Below are positions 45,695 to 54,709 of a stretch of DNA of 64,000 nt, piece after piece. The notes under the pieces were generated by a model. The model was not told where the DNA came from and did not search any database. It saw only the letters and a list, made by a program, of their open reading frames with translations. Made by a program: the position numbers and the translations under genes. This DNA comes from JALOLG01 sp963722415 (GTDB lineage Bacteria; Actinomycetota; Acidimicrobiia; Acidimicrobiales; Ilumatobacteraceae). The DNA is taken from positions 1-64,000 of the forward strand of contig CAVRNI010000006.1 in the NCBI GenBank assembly GCA_963722415.1, read 5' to 3'. Position 1 is the stretch's first letter, and each line of letters starts with the position of its first letter.

Positions 45695-45956
45695 CTCGCC
45701 CCCGTGTCGTTCGGTCGGTCGGCAGGTTGCGGGGATGCTGTGATGCCTCGCGTTCGTTGCCGCGCTTGTAGTTCCCGGTCACCCTGGCCATCAGTTCCTG
45801 GTCGTCACCGGCGACCGCCTCGGCGAGGAAGTCCGTCGCCTTGCGTCCCCGGAGCACCGTGGCGACGTGGCCGCGATGATGGATGACCACGTCGCCGCTC
45901 TTGCGCCGGACGTAGCTGAATCCCTCTGGGCTCGGCATCGGGAGCCAGTCTTCCAT
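45681..45956 (-). CDS. Conserved small protein
   Basis: 91 residues: EDWLPMPSPEGFSYVRRKSG, DVVIHHRGHVATVLRGRKAT, FLAEAVAGDDQELMARVTGN, YKRGNERE. The pattern is conserved in actinobacteria without a function (no motif for catalysis; several Arg/Lys suggest nucleic-acid or protein binding). ATG 45956; the stop lies 14 bp inside the next gene, so translation is probably coupled to the NTF2-like gene. Confidence 0.65.
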   Translation of the reverse strand: MEDWLPMPSPEGFSYVRRKSGDVVIHHRGHVATVLRGRKATDFLAEAVAGDDQELMARVTGNYKRGNEREASQHPRNLPTDRTTRGRDERQ

Positions 45957-46010
45957 CGCCCGGTGTCATGGCTCGATCCGGGTGACGGGGCACGGTCGGA
46001 CCGGTCGGGT

Positions 46011-46457
46011 TCAGCTGCGGCGAGCCGAGGGGAACGCGGTGGCCAGACGGGCGAGCGCGAGCGCCGCCAGCAGCAGGCCGAAGTCGCGCAACGCGATGTC
46101 GTAGAAGTCGGCCATCATCAACAGGTTGACGATGATCCCGGCGAGCCAGGCGGCCACCAGGTACCCGCCGAACCGGGGGCGGAAGGCGACCACGAGGCCG
46201 GCGACGATCTCGATCACGCCGACGAAGTACATGAGCGTGTGCGCGTCGGCGTTGAGCAGATCGCTGAACTCGGGGGCCAGGTAGATGTCCCAGTCCACGA
46301 GCACGTGGGCGAACTTGTCGAGGCCGAACAGGATGGGTGCCACGACGAAACCGATCCGCAGCAGCCAGAACGCCTGGACGGCCGGGTTCGACCGATCCGA
46401 TCGGGGAGTGAGTGTTGCCGCGTTGGACGTGGGCGAGGTCGCGGTCGAGGACATCAT
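46011..46457 (-). CDS. DoxX-like small membrane protein
   Basis: 148 residues, four membrane helices: LLRIGFVVAPILFGLDKFAH, TLMYFVGVIEIVAGLVVAF, YLVAAWLAGIIVNLLMMADF, LRDFGLLLAALALARLATAF. DoxX-type proteins take part in redox or thiol homeostasis at the membrane. The ATG follows GGAGA. It is divergent from a SufR-like regulator with a palindrome between them, which suggests control by that regulator. Confidence 0.8.
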   Translation of the reverse strand: MMSSTATSPTSNAATLTPRSDRSNPAVQAFWLLRIGFVVAPILFGLDKFAHVLVDWDIYLAPEFSDLLNADAHTLMYFVGVIEIVAGLVVAFRPRFGGYLVAAWLAGIIVNLLMMADFYDIALRDFGLLLAALALARLATAFPSARRS

Positions 46458-46498
46458 CAGGGGGTCTCCTTGTGTCGGTGACTTCTAAAAGTAAGAAA

Positions 46499-46512
46499 TA
46501 CTATTTATAGTA
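46499..46512. promoter_or_regulatory. AT-rich inverted repeat between DoxX-like gene and SufR-like regulator
   Basis: TACTAT (46499-46504), two T, ATAGTA (46507-46512), inside an unusually AT-rich promoter stretch (about 46485-46545). The location between divergent genes, one of them a regulator, makes it a likely operator. Confidence 0.55.
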
Positions 46513-46633
46513 AACACCCATGACACCTTCTAAGTCAAGGCATAATTGTCGTTAGAGCACGGGGGATCGCCTGCGGCGCCGCCGAGCCAGGAACGAATGC
46601 GTCAGGAACGAACGCGATGACCCACTCCACGCC

Positions 46634-47392
46634 ATGAATCAGCCCATCCCGCGGCCCATCCAGCGGCCCATCCCGCGACATGGTGCCGACGCGGTCGCGG
46701 CGATCAGTTCCCTCGGCGAACCCACCCGACGCGCGCTCTACGACTTCGTCGTCGCCAGCGCCGATTGGGTCGGTCGTGACCGGGCGGCCGAGGCCGTCGG
46801 GATCGAGCGCGGCACCGCCGCCCACCACCTCGACCGACTCGCCGCGGACGGGCTGCTCGACGTCGACTACCAGCGGTTGTCGGGTCGTCAGGGCCCGGGC
46901 GCGGGACGCCCGGCCAAGCTCTACCGGCGGGCGCGCGGCGAGATCGATGTGACGCTGCCGCGGCGCGACTACGTCCTTGCCGGACGCCTGCTCGCCGAGG
47001 CGGCCGACCGGTCACGCCGCGACGGGACCGACATCCAGACGGCACTCGACGAAGCCGCGGGCGCCGAGGGCCGGCGGCTCGCCGACGAGGTCCGGGCCAA
47101 GTCGAACGGTGCCAAGTTGGATGATGCCGTTGCAACACCAGGTGGCACGCGGGTTGCCGTGCTCGAAACGCTCGAGGCGCACGGATTCGAGCCGATCTCC
47201 GACGGCGACGGGATGGTGGTGTTGCGGAACTGCCCGTTCCATCAACTCGCCCGCGAGCACACCGAACTGATCTGCGGCATGAACCACTGCATGTTGGGGG
47301 CCGTCGTCGAGGTGCTCGACGACGCAGGGCTCACGGCGCGGCTCGAGCCGGAAGAGGGCCTCTGTTGTGTCCGACTTCACCCGGTCCGCTGA
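46634..47392 (+). CDS. SufR-like winged-helix regulator with Fe-S-type Cys set
   Basis: 252 residues. N-terminal wHTH: AVAAISSLGEPTRRALYDFV, AEAVGIERGTAAHHLDRLAA, GRPAKLYRRAR. The C-terminal sensor has the cysteine pattern of SufR-like proteins: VVLRNCPFHQLAREHTELIC, GMNHCMLGAV, LEPEEGLCCVRLHP. In SufR three of these ligate an Fe-S cluster that controls DNA binding. It probably senses redox or Fe-S state and controls the divergent DoxX-like gene and itself. Confidence 0.85.
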   Translation: MNQPIPRPIQRPIPRHGADAVAAISSLGEPTRRALYDFVVASADWVGRDRAAEAVGIERGTAAHHLDRLAADGLLDVDYQRLSGRQGPGAGRPAKLYRRARGEIDVTLPRRDYVLAGRLLAEAADRSRRDGTDIQTALDEAAGAEGRRLADEVRAKSNGAKLDDAVATPGGTRVAVLETLEAHGFEPISDGDGMVVLRNCPFHQLAREHTELICGMNHCMLGAVVEVLDDAGLTARLEPEEGLCCVRLHPVR

Positions 47393-47440
47393 CGGACAGC
47401 GCGGTACTGTTCCGGTTCGGACAGGCTGGAGGGGGCCCCG

Positions 47441-48849
47441 ATGGCCAAGATCATCGTCGCCGGCGGCGGCATCTGTGGATCAGCAGCGGCGCTCATGCTG
47501 GCGCGCGACGGGCACGACGTCACGCTCCTCGAACGCGACGACGGCCCAGTGCCCGACTCGGTCGAGGCGGCGTGGTCGGAGTGGAACCGGCGCAGCGTCG
47601 CCCAGTTCCGGTTCGCGCACATCATGCTGGCACGTGGTCACGGGATCCTCGCGCGGGAGCTCCCCGACGTCGTCGAGCGGCTCGCCGCCAACGGTGGCCT
47701 CCGCTACAACGCGGTCGACAACATGGTCGCAGGCGATCGACGGCGCCACCCGGGAGCCGGAAGACGCTCGCTTCGACAGCTGTGACTGGACGACGCTCGT
47801 CGATCGAGTGGGCGTTGGCGACGACGCTCGCCGACGAACCGAACGTCACCGTCCGGCGCGGCTCCGCGATCTCCGGTCTCGTCGCCGGAACGGCTGCGGT
47901 CGCGGGTGTACCCCACGTGGCCGGGGTCCGACTCGCTGACGGGGAGGTCTTGGACGCTGACCTGGTGATCGATTCGACGGGCCGCCGCTCGCCGACGCCT
48001 GACTGGATCACCGACCTCGGCGGGCAGGCACCGACCGAGGTCGCGGAGGACAGTGGGTTCACGTACATCGGCCGTTTCCTCCGCTCGGCCGACGGCTCGA
48101 CCCCTTCGCTCCTCGCGCCGATCCTCAGCCCGCTCGGATCGATCTCGATCCTCTGCATTCCGTCCGACAACGGCACGTGGGCGACGACGTTGTACGCCGC
48201 ATCGTCGGACGCTCCGATGCGACGACTCCGCGACCCGGACGTGTTCGAACGCGTCGTGCGCGCCTGCCCACTTCACGCGCACTGGCTCGACGGGGAACCG
48301 ATCAGCGAGATCAGTTCGATGAGCGGTGTCGTCGACCGCACCCGCCGATTCGTCGTCGACGACGTCCCGGTCGTCACCGGCCTGCTCTCGATCGCTGACG
48401 CTCACGCGTGCACGAACCCGTCGATCGGGCGGGGGATGACGCTCGGGCTCATGCACACGGTGGTCATGCGCGACACCGTGCGCACCCACATCGACTCGCC
48501 GGTCGAGCTCGCCAAGGCGTTCGATGCGGCGACCGTCACCGAGATCGATCCCTGGCACGTCGCGACCCGCGATCTCGACCGCGCCCGGATCGCGATGATG
48601 GAGGCAGCCGCCGAGGGACGCGAGATCGAGCTCGGTCCAGCCGAGAAGATCGGCGCCGCGTTGCTCGCCGCGACCCGGTTCGACGAGAAATCCGCGCGGT
48701 GGTTCGGCGAGATCCAGCAATGCCTCGCCTTCCCGATGGACGTGCTGTCGCGCGAAGGTGCGCTCGACCACGTGCTGGCTGTCACGGCAGGCGTCGAACC
48801 GAAGCCGATCCCCGGACCCGATCGAGCGCAACTCCTGGAGCTGGTCGTC
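47441..48849 (+). CDS. FAD-dependent oxidoreductase (monooxygenase-like), frameshifted
   Basis: About 470 residues. N-terminal FAD fold KIIVAGGGICGSAAALMLAR and DVTLLERDD; frame breaks near 47727 (after LRYNAVDNMV) and near 47780, with IDGATREPEDARFDS between and GRRSSIEWALATTLADEPNV after. Then the DG-like VIDSTGRRSPTPDWI, and the C-terminal SIADAHACTNPSIGRGMTLG that replaces the usual GDA motif. Resembles the geranylgeranyl-reductase/tryptophan-halogenase-like flavoprotein group. The reading continues without a stop into an alpha/beta hydrolase; RAQLLELV just before its ATG looks like a natural end. Confidence 0.75.
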
Positions 48850-49596
48850 ATGACTGTCGTTCTCGTCCACGGCAACCCCGAGACCGACGCGATCTGGGAT
48901 CCCTTGCGGGTCGAGCTGGGCCGTGACGACGTCATCGCGTTGTCGCCGCCGGGGTTCGGTGCGCCCGTGCCCGCCGGGTTCGACGCGACGTCCGACGCCT
49001 ACGTCGCGTGGCTGGCCGGTGAGCTCGAGAACATCGCCGGTCCGATCGATCTGATCGGCCACGACTGGGGCGGCGGCCACGTGCAGCGCGTCGCCGCGAC
49101 GCGTCCCGATCTGATCCGGTCGTGGTGCTCCGACATCGCCGGCTGCGCCGATCCCGAGTACGTGTGGCACGACCTCGCGCAGATCTGGCAGACGCCCGGT
49201 GACGGTGAGGCGTTCGTCGAGGCGATGAACTCGATGCCGATCGATGACCGCGTCGCCGGCTTCGTCGACGCCGGGATGACGCCCGATGCGGCGAAGGCCT
49301 GCGCGACGGCCGCCGGCCCCGAGATGGGCCGATGCATCCTCGCGCTCTACCGATCGGCGGCCCAGCCGGCGATGACCGAGTGGGGCCGCGACCTGGAGCA
49401 GGCCGAGCGACGACCAGGACTCGTCGTGATCGCCACTGCCGACCAGTACACCGGTGGCGAGGTGCTCGCCCGCCGGTCGGCGGAGCGATTCGGTGCCGAC
49501 GTCGCGATCCTCGAAGGCCTCGGACACTGGTGGATGCTCCAGGATCCGCGGCGGGGAGCCGAGGCGCTCCGCGGCTTCCTCGATGGTCTCGACTGA
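48850..49596 (+). CDS. Alpha/beta hydrolase
   Basis: 248 residues from ATG 48850. TVVLVHGNPETDAIWDPLRV (oxyanion region), the nucleophile elbow in LIGHDWGGGHVQRVAATRPD (GHDWGG, Asp nucleophile as in haloalkane dehalogenases and epoxide hydrolases), WHDLAQIWQTPGDG, a cap with CILALYRSAAQPAM, and the catalytic His in GLGHWWMLQDPRRG. In the sequence as given it is in one open frame with the upstream oxidoreductase, either a genuine fusion or a lost stop codon. The family is normally stand-alone, so I list it separately. Confidence 0.82.
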   Translation: MTVVLVHGNPETDAIWDPLRVELGRDDVIALSPPGFGAPVPAGFDATSDAYVAWLAGELENIAGPIDLIGHDWGGGHVQRVAATRPDLIRSWCSDIAGCADPEYVWHDLAQIWQTPGDGEAFVEAMNSMPIDDRVAGFVDAGMTPDAAKACATAAGPEMGRCILALYRSAAQPAMTEWGRDLEQAERRPGLVVIATADQYTGGEVLARRSAERFGADVAILEGLGHWWMLQDPRRGAEALRGFLDGLD

Positions 49597-49649
49597 GCGT
49601 CGACCGAACCCCTTCGTCGCGCGTCGTGTCCGGCCGCGACGATGACGTG

Positions 49650-50334
49650 ATGTCGCAACCCGTCTCAGACCCCGACGCCGATCCTCGCGGCCCCGCCAGC
49701 GATCGGGTCCGCGTTCGACGTGGCGCGATCCGTGCCGAATACGACCGCGACGCGATCTTCGAAGTACTCGATGCCGGGCTGATCGCCCATGTCGGGGTCG
49801 TCACCGACAGTGGCCCGATCGTGCTGCCGATGGCCTACGGCCGCACGGATGACTGGCTGTACGTGCACGGGTCGGCCGCCAACGCCGCGCTGCGGGCGGC
49901 CGTCGGCCGTGATGTCTGCGTCACGGTCACGATCGTCGACGGGCTCGTCGTGGGACGTGCACCGTTCCACAACTCGATGAACTACCGCGGTGTCGTCGTC
50001 CGAGGCACGGCTCGCCTGGTCGAGGATCGCCGCGAACACCTGGAGGCGCTGCGCCTCGTGAGCGACCACGTCGTGGCGACGTGGGACACCGGACGCGAAG
50101 CGACGGAGCTCGAGATCCGCAAGACGATGGTGATCGCCGTGCCGCTGGTGGAGATGTCGGCCAAGATCCGCACGGGCGATCCGATCGACGAACCCGAAGA
50201 TCTGGATGGACCGCACTGGGGTGGTCACGTGCCGATTCGTTCGTCGTGGGAATCGCCCGTCGGGCGCGCAGGATCTGGCCGGCGGGGTCGAGGTCCCGCC
50301 GGCGATCGCGTCGCTCGACGGCCGTCGAGTGTGA
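49650..50334 (+). CDS. PPOX-class FMN-binding split-barrel protein (frameshifted near 3' end)
   Basis: About 227 residues from ATG 49650. Starts VRRGAIRAEYDRDAIFEVLD; flavin-binding strands LIAHVGVVTDSGPIVLPMAY and WLYVHGSAANAALRA; VRGTARLVEDRREHLEALRL; EMSAKIRTGDPIDEPEDLDG. A break near 50265 then QDLAGGVEVPPAIASLDG and stop 50332-50334. Related to Nim/pyridoxamine-oxidase-like flavoproteins of actinobacteria that reduce F420 or FMN substrates; cofactor not certain. Single gene. Confidence 0.82.
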
Positions 50335-50376
50335 ACCGCGGTCCACGGTCAGACCCCAGGAGATCCGACCCAGGGA

Positions 50377-50778
50377 TCAGACCCGGATCAGCTCAACGGC
50401 GAGGGCCACGAGTGGCACCGCGATCAGCAGCCCGCCGACACGCGTCATGGCGGTTCCGATCGAACGATTGCCCTCGCGCCCGATGCCGAGGTGGAGGAAG
50501 AAACCGCCCGACTGGGCGAGCACACCGGCGAGAAGAATGGATCCGTAGGTCCATTGCGCTCCCTCGCCGAGCCCGGTGCGGTCGAGGTGTGAGAAGTAGG
50601 CGAGGGCCAGAACGAGCAGGACACCCGCGTGGGCGTGTCCGGCCCGGAAGAAGCGTTCGCGGAACTCGCCCAGCGAGCCGTTGCGCTTGGTGATGAACCC
50701 GAGCAGCGCCCATCCGCCGGACTCGACGGTGACGAGTGACAGGAGGGCGATGGCCGGCAGCAAAGTCGTGGGTTCCAT
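50377..50778 (-). CDS. Small four-helix membrane protein
   Basis: 133 residues: LLPAIALLSLVTVESGGWAL, a loop with RNGSLGEFRERFFRAGHAHA (conserved HAH), LLVLALAYFSHL, SILLAGVLAQSGGFFLHLGI, VGGLLIAVPLVALAVELI. The His pair at the second helix might bind metal or heme, but no family is certain. Same strand and 20 bp from the DoxX-like gene, both divergent from the large regulator, so probably one operon under it. Confidence 0.65.
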   Translation of the reverse strand: MEPTTLLPAIALLSLVTVESGGWALLGFITKRNGSLGEFRERFFRAGHAHAGVLLVLALAYFSHLDRTGLGEGAQWTYGSILLAGVLAQSGGFFLHLGIGREGNRSIGTAMTRVGGLLIAVPLVALAVELIRV

Positions 50779-50798
50779 GGATCACTCCTGCGTGCGAT

Positions 50799-51299
50799 TC
50801 AGAGGCTGAGCAGGGATGGCCGAGGTTGTTCGGCGGCGCGTTCCGGGGCGGCTTCGGAGCGCGTGCTCCAGAGCGCCCAGGCGATGAACACCGCCTGCAG
50901 GGGCAGCCGGATCCACTGGAACACACCACCCGGCTGGCCCTCGACGTCGACGTCGGCGACGGCCACGTAGACGTTGGCCGGGAACACGGCGAGGAGGAAG
51001 GCCGCGGTGACGCGGCCGACGGTCTCTCGCGGGAGACGCCGCGACACGAGCGCCACGCCGATGGCGATCTCGATCAACCCGGTGACGGCGACAAGGGCGC
51101 CCGCTGCCGGCACCCAGTCGGGAAGATGCTGGATGAACGGATCGGGCTGCGCGAGGTGGGAGAAGCCGGCGAACGCCATGGCCGCTGCGAGCCCGCGTCG
51201 GGCATGGTCGCGCCAGGACGCGCGGTGGCGACCGACGAGCGCGGCGATCGCCGTCGCGGTGGCGAGGATGCCGAGGAACAACATGGTGGTGACCTCCAA
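50799..51299 (-). CDS. DoxX-like membrane protein
   Basis: 166 residues. Helices: FLGILATATAIAALVG, LAAAMAFAGFSHLAQPDPFI (typical DoxX FAGxxHF-like turn), AAGALVAVTGLIEIAIGVAL, RVTAAFLLAVFPANVYVAVA, LQAVFIAWALWST. Likely membrane redox function. First gene of the two-gene unit divergent from the SARP/LuxR regulator, from which it is separated by 134 bp. Confidence 0.75.
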   Translation of the reverse strand: MEVTTMLFLGILATATAIAALVGRHRASWRDHARRGLAAAMAFAGFSHLAQPDPFIQHLPDWVPAAGALVAVTGLIEIAIGVALVSRRLPRETVGRVTAAFLLAVFPANVYVAVADVDVEGQPGGVFQWIRLPLQAVFIAWALWSTRSEAAPERAAEQPRPSLLSL

Positions 51300-51433
51300 T
51301 GGTCGATTCGTGTTTGCGTGACAGGGACTGTTCGAACATGCCGTGTCGGCATTGCTCCTGGCTGTCTCGGCTCTGACACGAGCACCGATGCCGCGCCGCG
51401 GGAGGGATCGGTCGCCAGGGTTAGCGTCGCGCC

Positions 51434-54291
51434 GTGGAGATCCGAATCCTCGGTCCCCTCGACGTCCGGAGCGGCGAGACGCAACTGCGCGTCCGGCCCG
51501 GCGTCCATCGCCTGATCCTCACGCTGCTGGCCCTCCGCAACCGGGCGACAGTCGGCGCGGACGTCCTTGCCGAACTGATCTGGGGTGACAACGCGCCGTC
51601 CAACCCGACCAACGCGCTGCACAGCCAGATCTCGCACCTCCGCCGGGCGCTCCAACCGCTCGTGCAGGAAGGGCGCCAGGTGGTCGTGACCGTTCCGGGC
51701 GGCTATCAGCTCGACGTACCGACCGATGCCGTGGACGCGGCGCGGTTCGAACACATGACGGCGCGGGCCGTATCGATGGTGCGATCCAGCGATCCATCCG
51801 AGCAGCGGCAGGCGTGCGCCCTGCTCACCGACGCCCTCGCACTGTGGCGTGGCGAGCCGCTGGCTGACGCTGCAGGCCACCCGCTCGTCGCCGCTGACGT
51901 GACGCGACTCGGCGAGCTACGGCTGGCCGCGCTCGAGACGCGGAACCAAGCGATGCTGGCGATCGGCAGGCACACCGAGTTGGTGCCCGAGCTCCAGCAA
52001 CTCGTCGTCAGTCACCCACTTCACGAGCGTTTCCACGCCCAGCTGATGGTGGCCCTGTACCGGGCCGGCCGTCAGGTCGACGCGTTGCGTGCGGCAGCGA
52101 ACGCCCGGCGCCTTCTCGTCGAGGAGGTCGGCGTCGAGCCCGGAGCCGAGCTCGTGGGGTTGGAACAGCAGATCCTCACGCACGCGGAGGAACTGTCGCC
52201 TGATGCGCGGTTGCTCGATGTGCAGTCGTCGACTGCCGAACGAGGTACCGGCCACAGAGACGGGACTGGTGGGGTGCCGCCGGTTGGCAGGCATCACGTC
52301 GCTCGGAGTCGGCTCGACTCGATGCTGGAGCAGGCGCTCGACGTTGCCCTCGTCGTGGTCGCGGCGCCCGCCGGCGCCGGCAAGACGGCCGCGCTGAGCG
52401 GATGGCTGAACCGTCGACCAGGTGGTGGCTCGTGGGTCGCCCTCGAAGCGTCCGACAACGACCCGGCTGTGTTCTGGTCGAACGTCGCCGCGGCGCTGGA
52501 ACTGCCCCGGCCCGACGCCCATCGCGACGGACGTTCGGTCGTCCGCTCGATCCACGAACGCGCTGCATCGCGAGCTGTCGATGTGCTGGTGCTCGACGAC
52601 TATCACGTCATCACGAACGCCACGATCCACGCCGAGATCGACGCCTTGCTGGCGGCTGTGCCCAGCGCCGTCCACCTCGTCATCGCGACCCGTCACGATC
52701 CACCGCTGCGCCTGGCGGGTCTGCGTGCGCAGGCGCAGCTGAAGGAGATTCGTTATGACGACCTGCGCCTCGACATCACGGAAGTCGACCACCTGCTCAA
52801 CGATGTCCTCGGCATCGCCATGCAGCCTGACGATGTCCGCACGCTGGTCGATCGCACCGAAGGATGGGCCGTCGGGGTGCAGTTGGCGGCGGTGTCGCTG
52901 CAGCACCAGCACCGACCATCGGGCGTTCGTCGACGATTTCGCCGGTGATGACAGGCACATCGCCGACTACCTGCGCGATGAGGTGCTTTCACGCGTCGCG
53001 GACGACGTTCGAACGTTCTTGTTCGAGACCGCGATCCTCGACCGTCTCCATGGCTCGTTGTGCGAAGCGGTCACCGGGAAACGCGGTGCGCACGAGCAGC
53101 TGGTCGAGCTCGAACGGCTCAACCTGTTCGTGCTGCCTCTCGACCACCGGCGTGAGTGGTATCGCTACCACGCGCTCTTCGCGGAATGGCTGCGACTCCA
53201 ACCGGTCGAGGGTGTCGAGGAGCGGCATCGCCGGGCCGCCGAATGGCTGGAAGCCAGAGGGTTCACCGGTGAGGCCCTCCGGCACCACCTCGCGGGCGCC
53301 GATCCAGCGGCGGCGGCCGCGCTGATCGAGCGTGAGAGGTGGGACCTCGTCGGCCGTGGACGGCAACGGACGTTGCACGACTGGATCCGGCTGCTCCCCG
53401 ACGCAACGCTGCGGTCGAGACCGCGACTCATCGCCGCCGCGGCATGGGTGGCCTATGACGCGGGGCGCTGGGCGGATGTCGCACACCTCGTGGGGATGGT
53501 CGACCCTGACGCGGTCGGCGATGGCGCCGACAGCTGCGCTCCTTCGAGCGGAACTGGCGCTGCTCACGGCGGGCCGCCTCGCGGCACTCGGCCGACTCGG
53601 TGAGGCGGAGAGCGTGGCGACGGCCGCGCTCGCGCTGGTGCCCGAGCACGAGCCACGCGCACGCACGGGTCTGCTCCTCGTGTTCGGCAAGTCACGACTC
53701 GACGAGGGCGATCTCGACGGCGCCCGACGCGCGTTCAGTGACGCCGAGCGGCTGGCCGAACCATACGGGCTCACGATCGTCCAGCTCATCGCGCGGTGCC
53801 ACCTGGCGGAGATCGAACGCCGGCGCGGAAACGGTGATTCGGCCGCGAGCGCGGCGAGCGCTGCGCTGGACTTTGCCGACGCGTCCGGGCTGGCGGAACA
53901 TCCCGAGTGCGCCGTCGCCCACATCGTGCTGGCCAACGTGCACATCGACTCGGGCCGGCTCGACGAAGCGGCGACCGAGGTCGGTCTCGGCGACGCGTTG
54001 GCGACGGCGATCCCGTACGAGCCGCGAGAGCGGGCCGCGGCGGCGGTCGCGGCTCGTCTCGGTGATGCCGGCACGCACGCAGTCCCATCCCAACTCGGGG
54101 AGCAGTTGACGCCCAAGGAGCAAGCCGTGCTCCGACTCCTGCCCACCTCGCTCACACCGCGCGAGATCGCTGACGAACTCTTCGTGTCGCTCAACACCGT
54201 GAAGTCCCACACCCGCACGCTGTACCGCAAGCTGGGTGTGCGGAACCGTCACGCGGCGATCGAGCAGGCGCGCGACCGCAAGCTGCTGTGA
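51434..54291 (+). CDS. SARP-MalT-LuxR hybrid regulator (frameshifted)
   Basis: About 950 residues. Order: OmpR-type winged helix and BTAD/SARP domain (1-240: MEIRILGPLDVRSGETQLRV, NALHSQISHLRRALQPL, HERFHAQLMVALYRAGRQVD), a MalT-like STAND ATPase (about 285-500; Walker A AAPAGAGKTAALSG, Walker B VDVLVLDDYHVI, RxxR-type IATRHDPPLRLAGL), TPR-like repeats (about 580-880), and a C-terminal LuxR HTH (LTPKEQAVLRLLPTSLTPRE, LFVSLNTVKSHTRTLYRKLG). Frame breaks near 52915 and 53530. Two different DNA-binding domains at opposite ends are unusual. Likely an inducer-activated switch for the divergent membrane genes. Confidence 0.85.
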
Positions 54292-54353
54292 ACCGGCGAA
54301 TTCACACCGCAGGGTGAGGACAGTTCATCCCGCGCGCCGTCACGATGGTGCGT

Positions 54354-54587
54354 ATGGCAACCCGATATCGGATCCAGGTGCAGGGTCGCCTGCCGGAAGG
54401 TGTGGCGCGGGAGTTCCCCGCGATGACGGTGCGGGCGGGTCAGCGGCTCACCACGGTGTGCGGACCATTGCCGGACACCGCTGCGTTGTACGGGCTGATC
54501 AGTCGGCTCGAGGCCCTCGGTCTGGCACTGGTCACGGTTCGCTCGCTCCCGGACGACGAAGGACCCGGCGAGCAGGAGGGTAGCTGA
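54354..54587 (+). CDS. Small conserved protein
   Basis: 77 residues: ATRYRIQVQGRLPEGVAREF, PAMTVRAGQRLTTVCGPLPD, TAALYGLISRLEALGLALVT. The pattern beta-beta-alpha-beta with the LYGLISRLEALGL helix is common in actinobacterial small proteins that follow LuxR regulators and may be an ACT-like or BTAD-associated sensor half. ATG 54354 or ATG 54345 as start. It is 62 bp after the large regulator, probably co-transcribed. No function known. Confidence 0.6.
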   Translation: MATRYRIQVQGRLPEGVAREFPAMTVRAGQRLTTVCGPLPDTAALYGLISRLEALGLALVTVRSLPDDEGPGEQEGS

Positions 54588-54644
54588 CGAACGGGACGGT
54601 CATTGTTGAGGTCGGTCGCCCCGCCCCAGCGCTTCTGGGCTGCT

Positions 54645-54703
54645 GATCCTTTCGGCAGTCGCAAGGATCGGCCACCCAGAACGGACGGGCTCGGCCCGAG
54701 CCC
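54645..54703. terminator. Two adjacent hairpins between convergent genes
   Basis: GATCCTT (54645-54651) pairs with AAGGATC (54663-54669) around 11 nt; GGGCTCGG (54687-54694) pairs with CCGAGCCC (54696-54703). They lie between the convergent small gene (stop 54587) and the phosphofructokinase gene (stop 54710). No T-run, but the position fits bidirectional termination. Confidence 0.45.
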
Positions 54704-54709
54704 GCGCCG

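Noticed and set aside
47704..49527. Minus-strand open frame of 607 codons opposite the oxidoreductase and hydrolase
   Set aside because: Antisense shadow; plus-strand proteins show clear motifs throughout.
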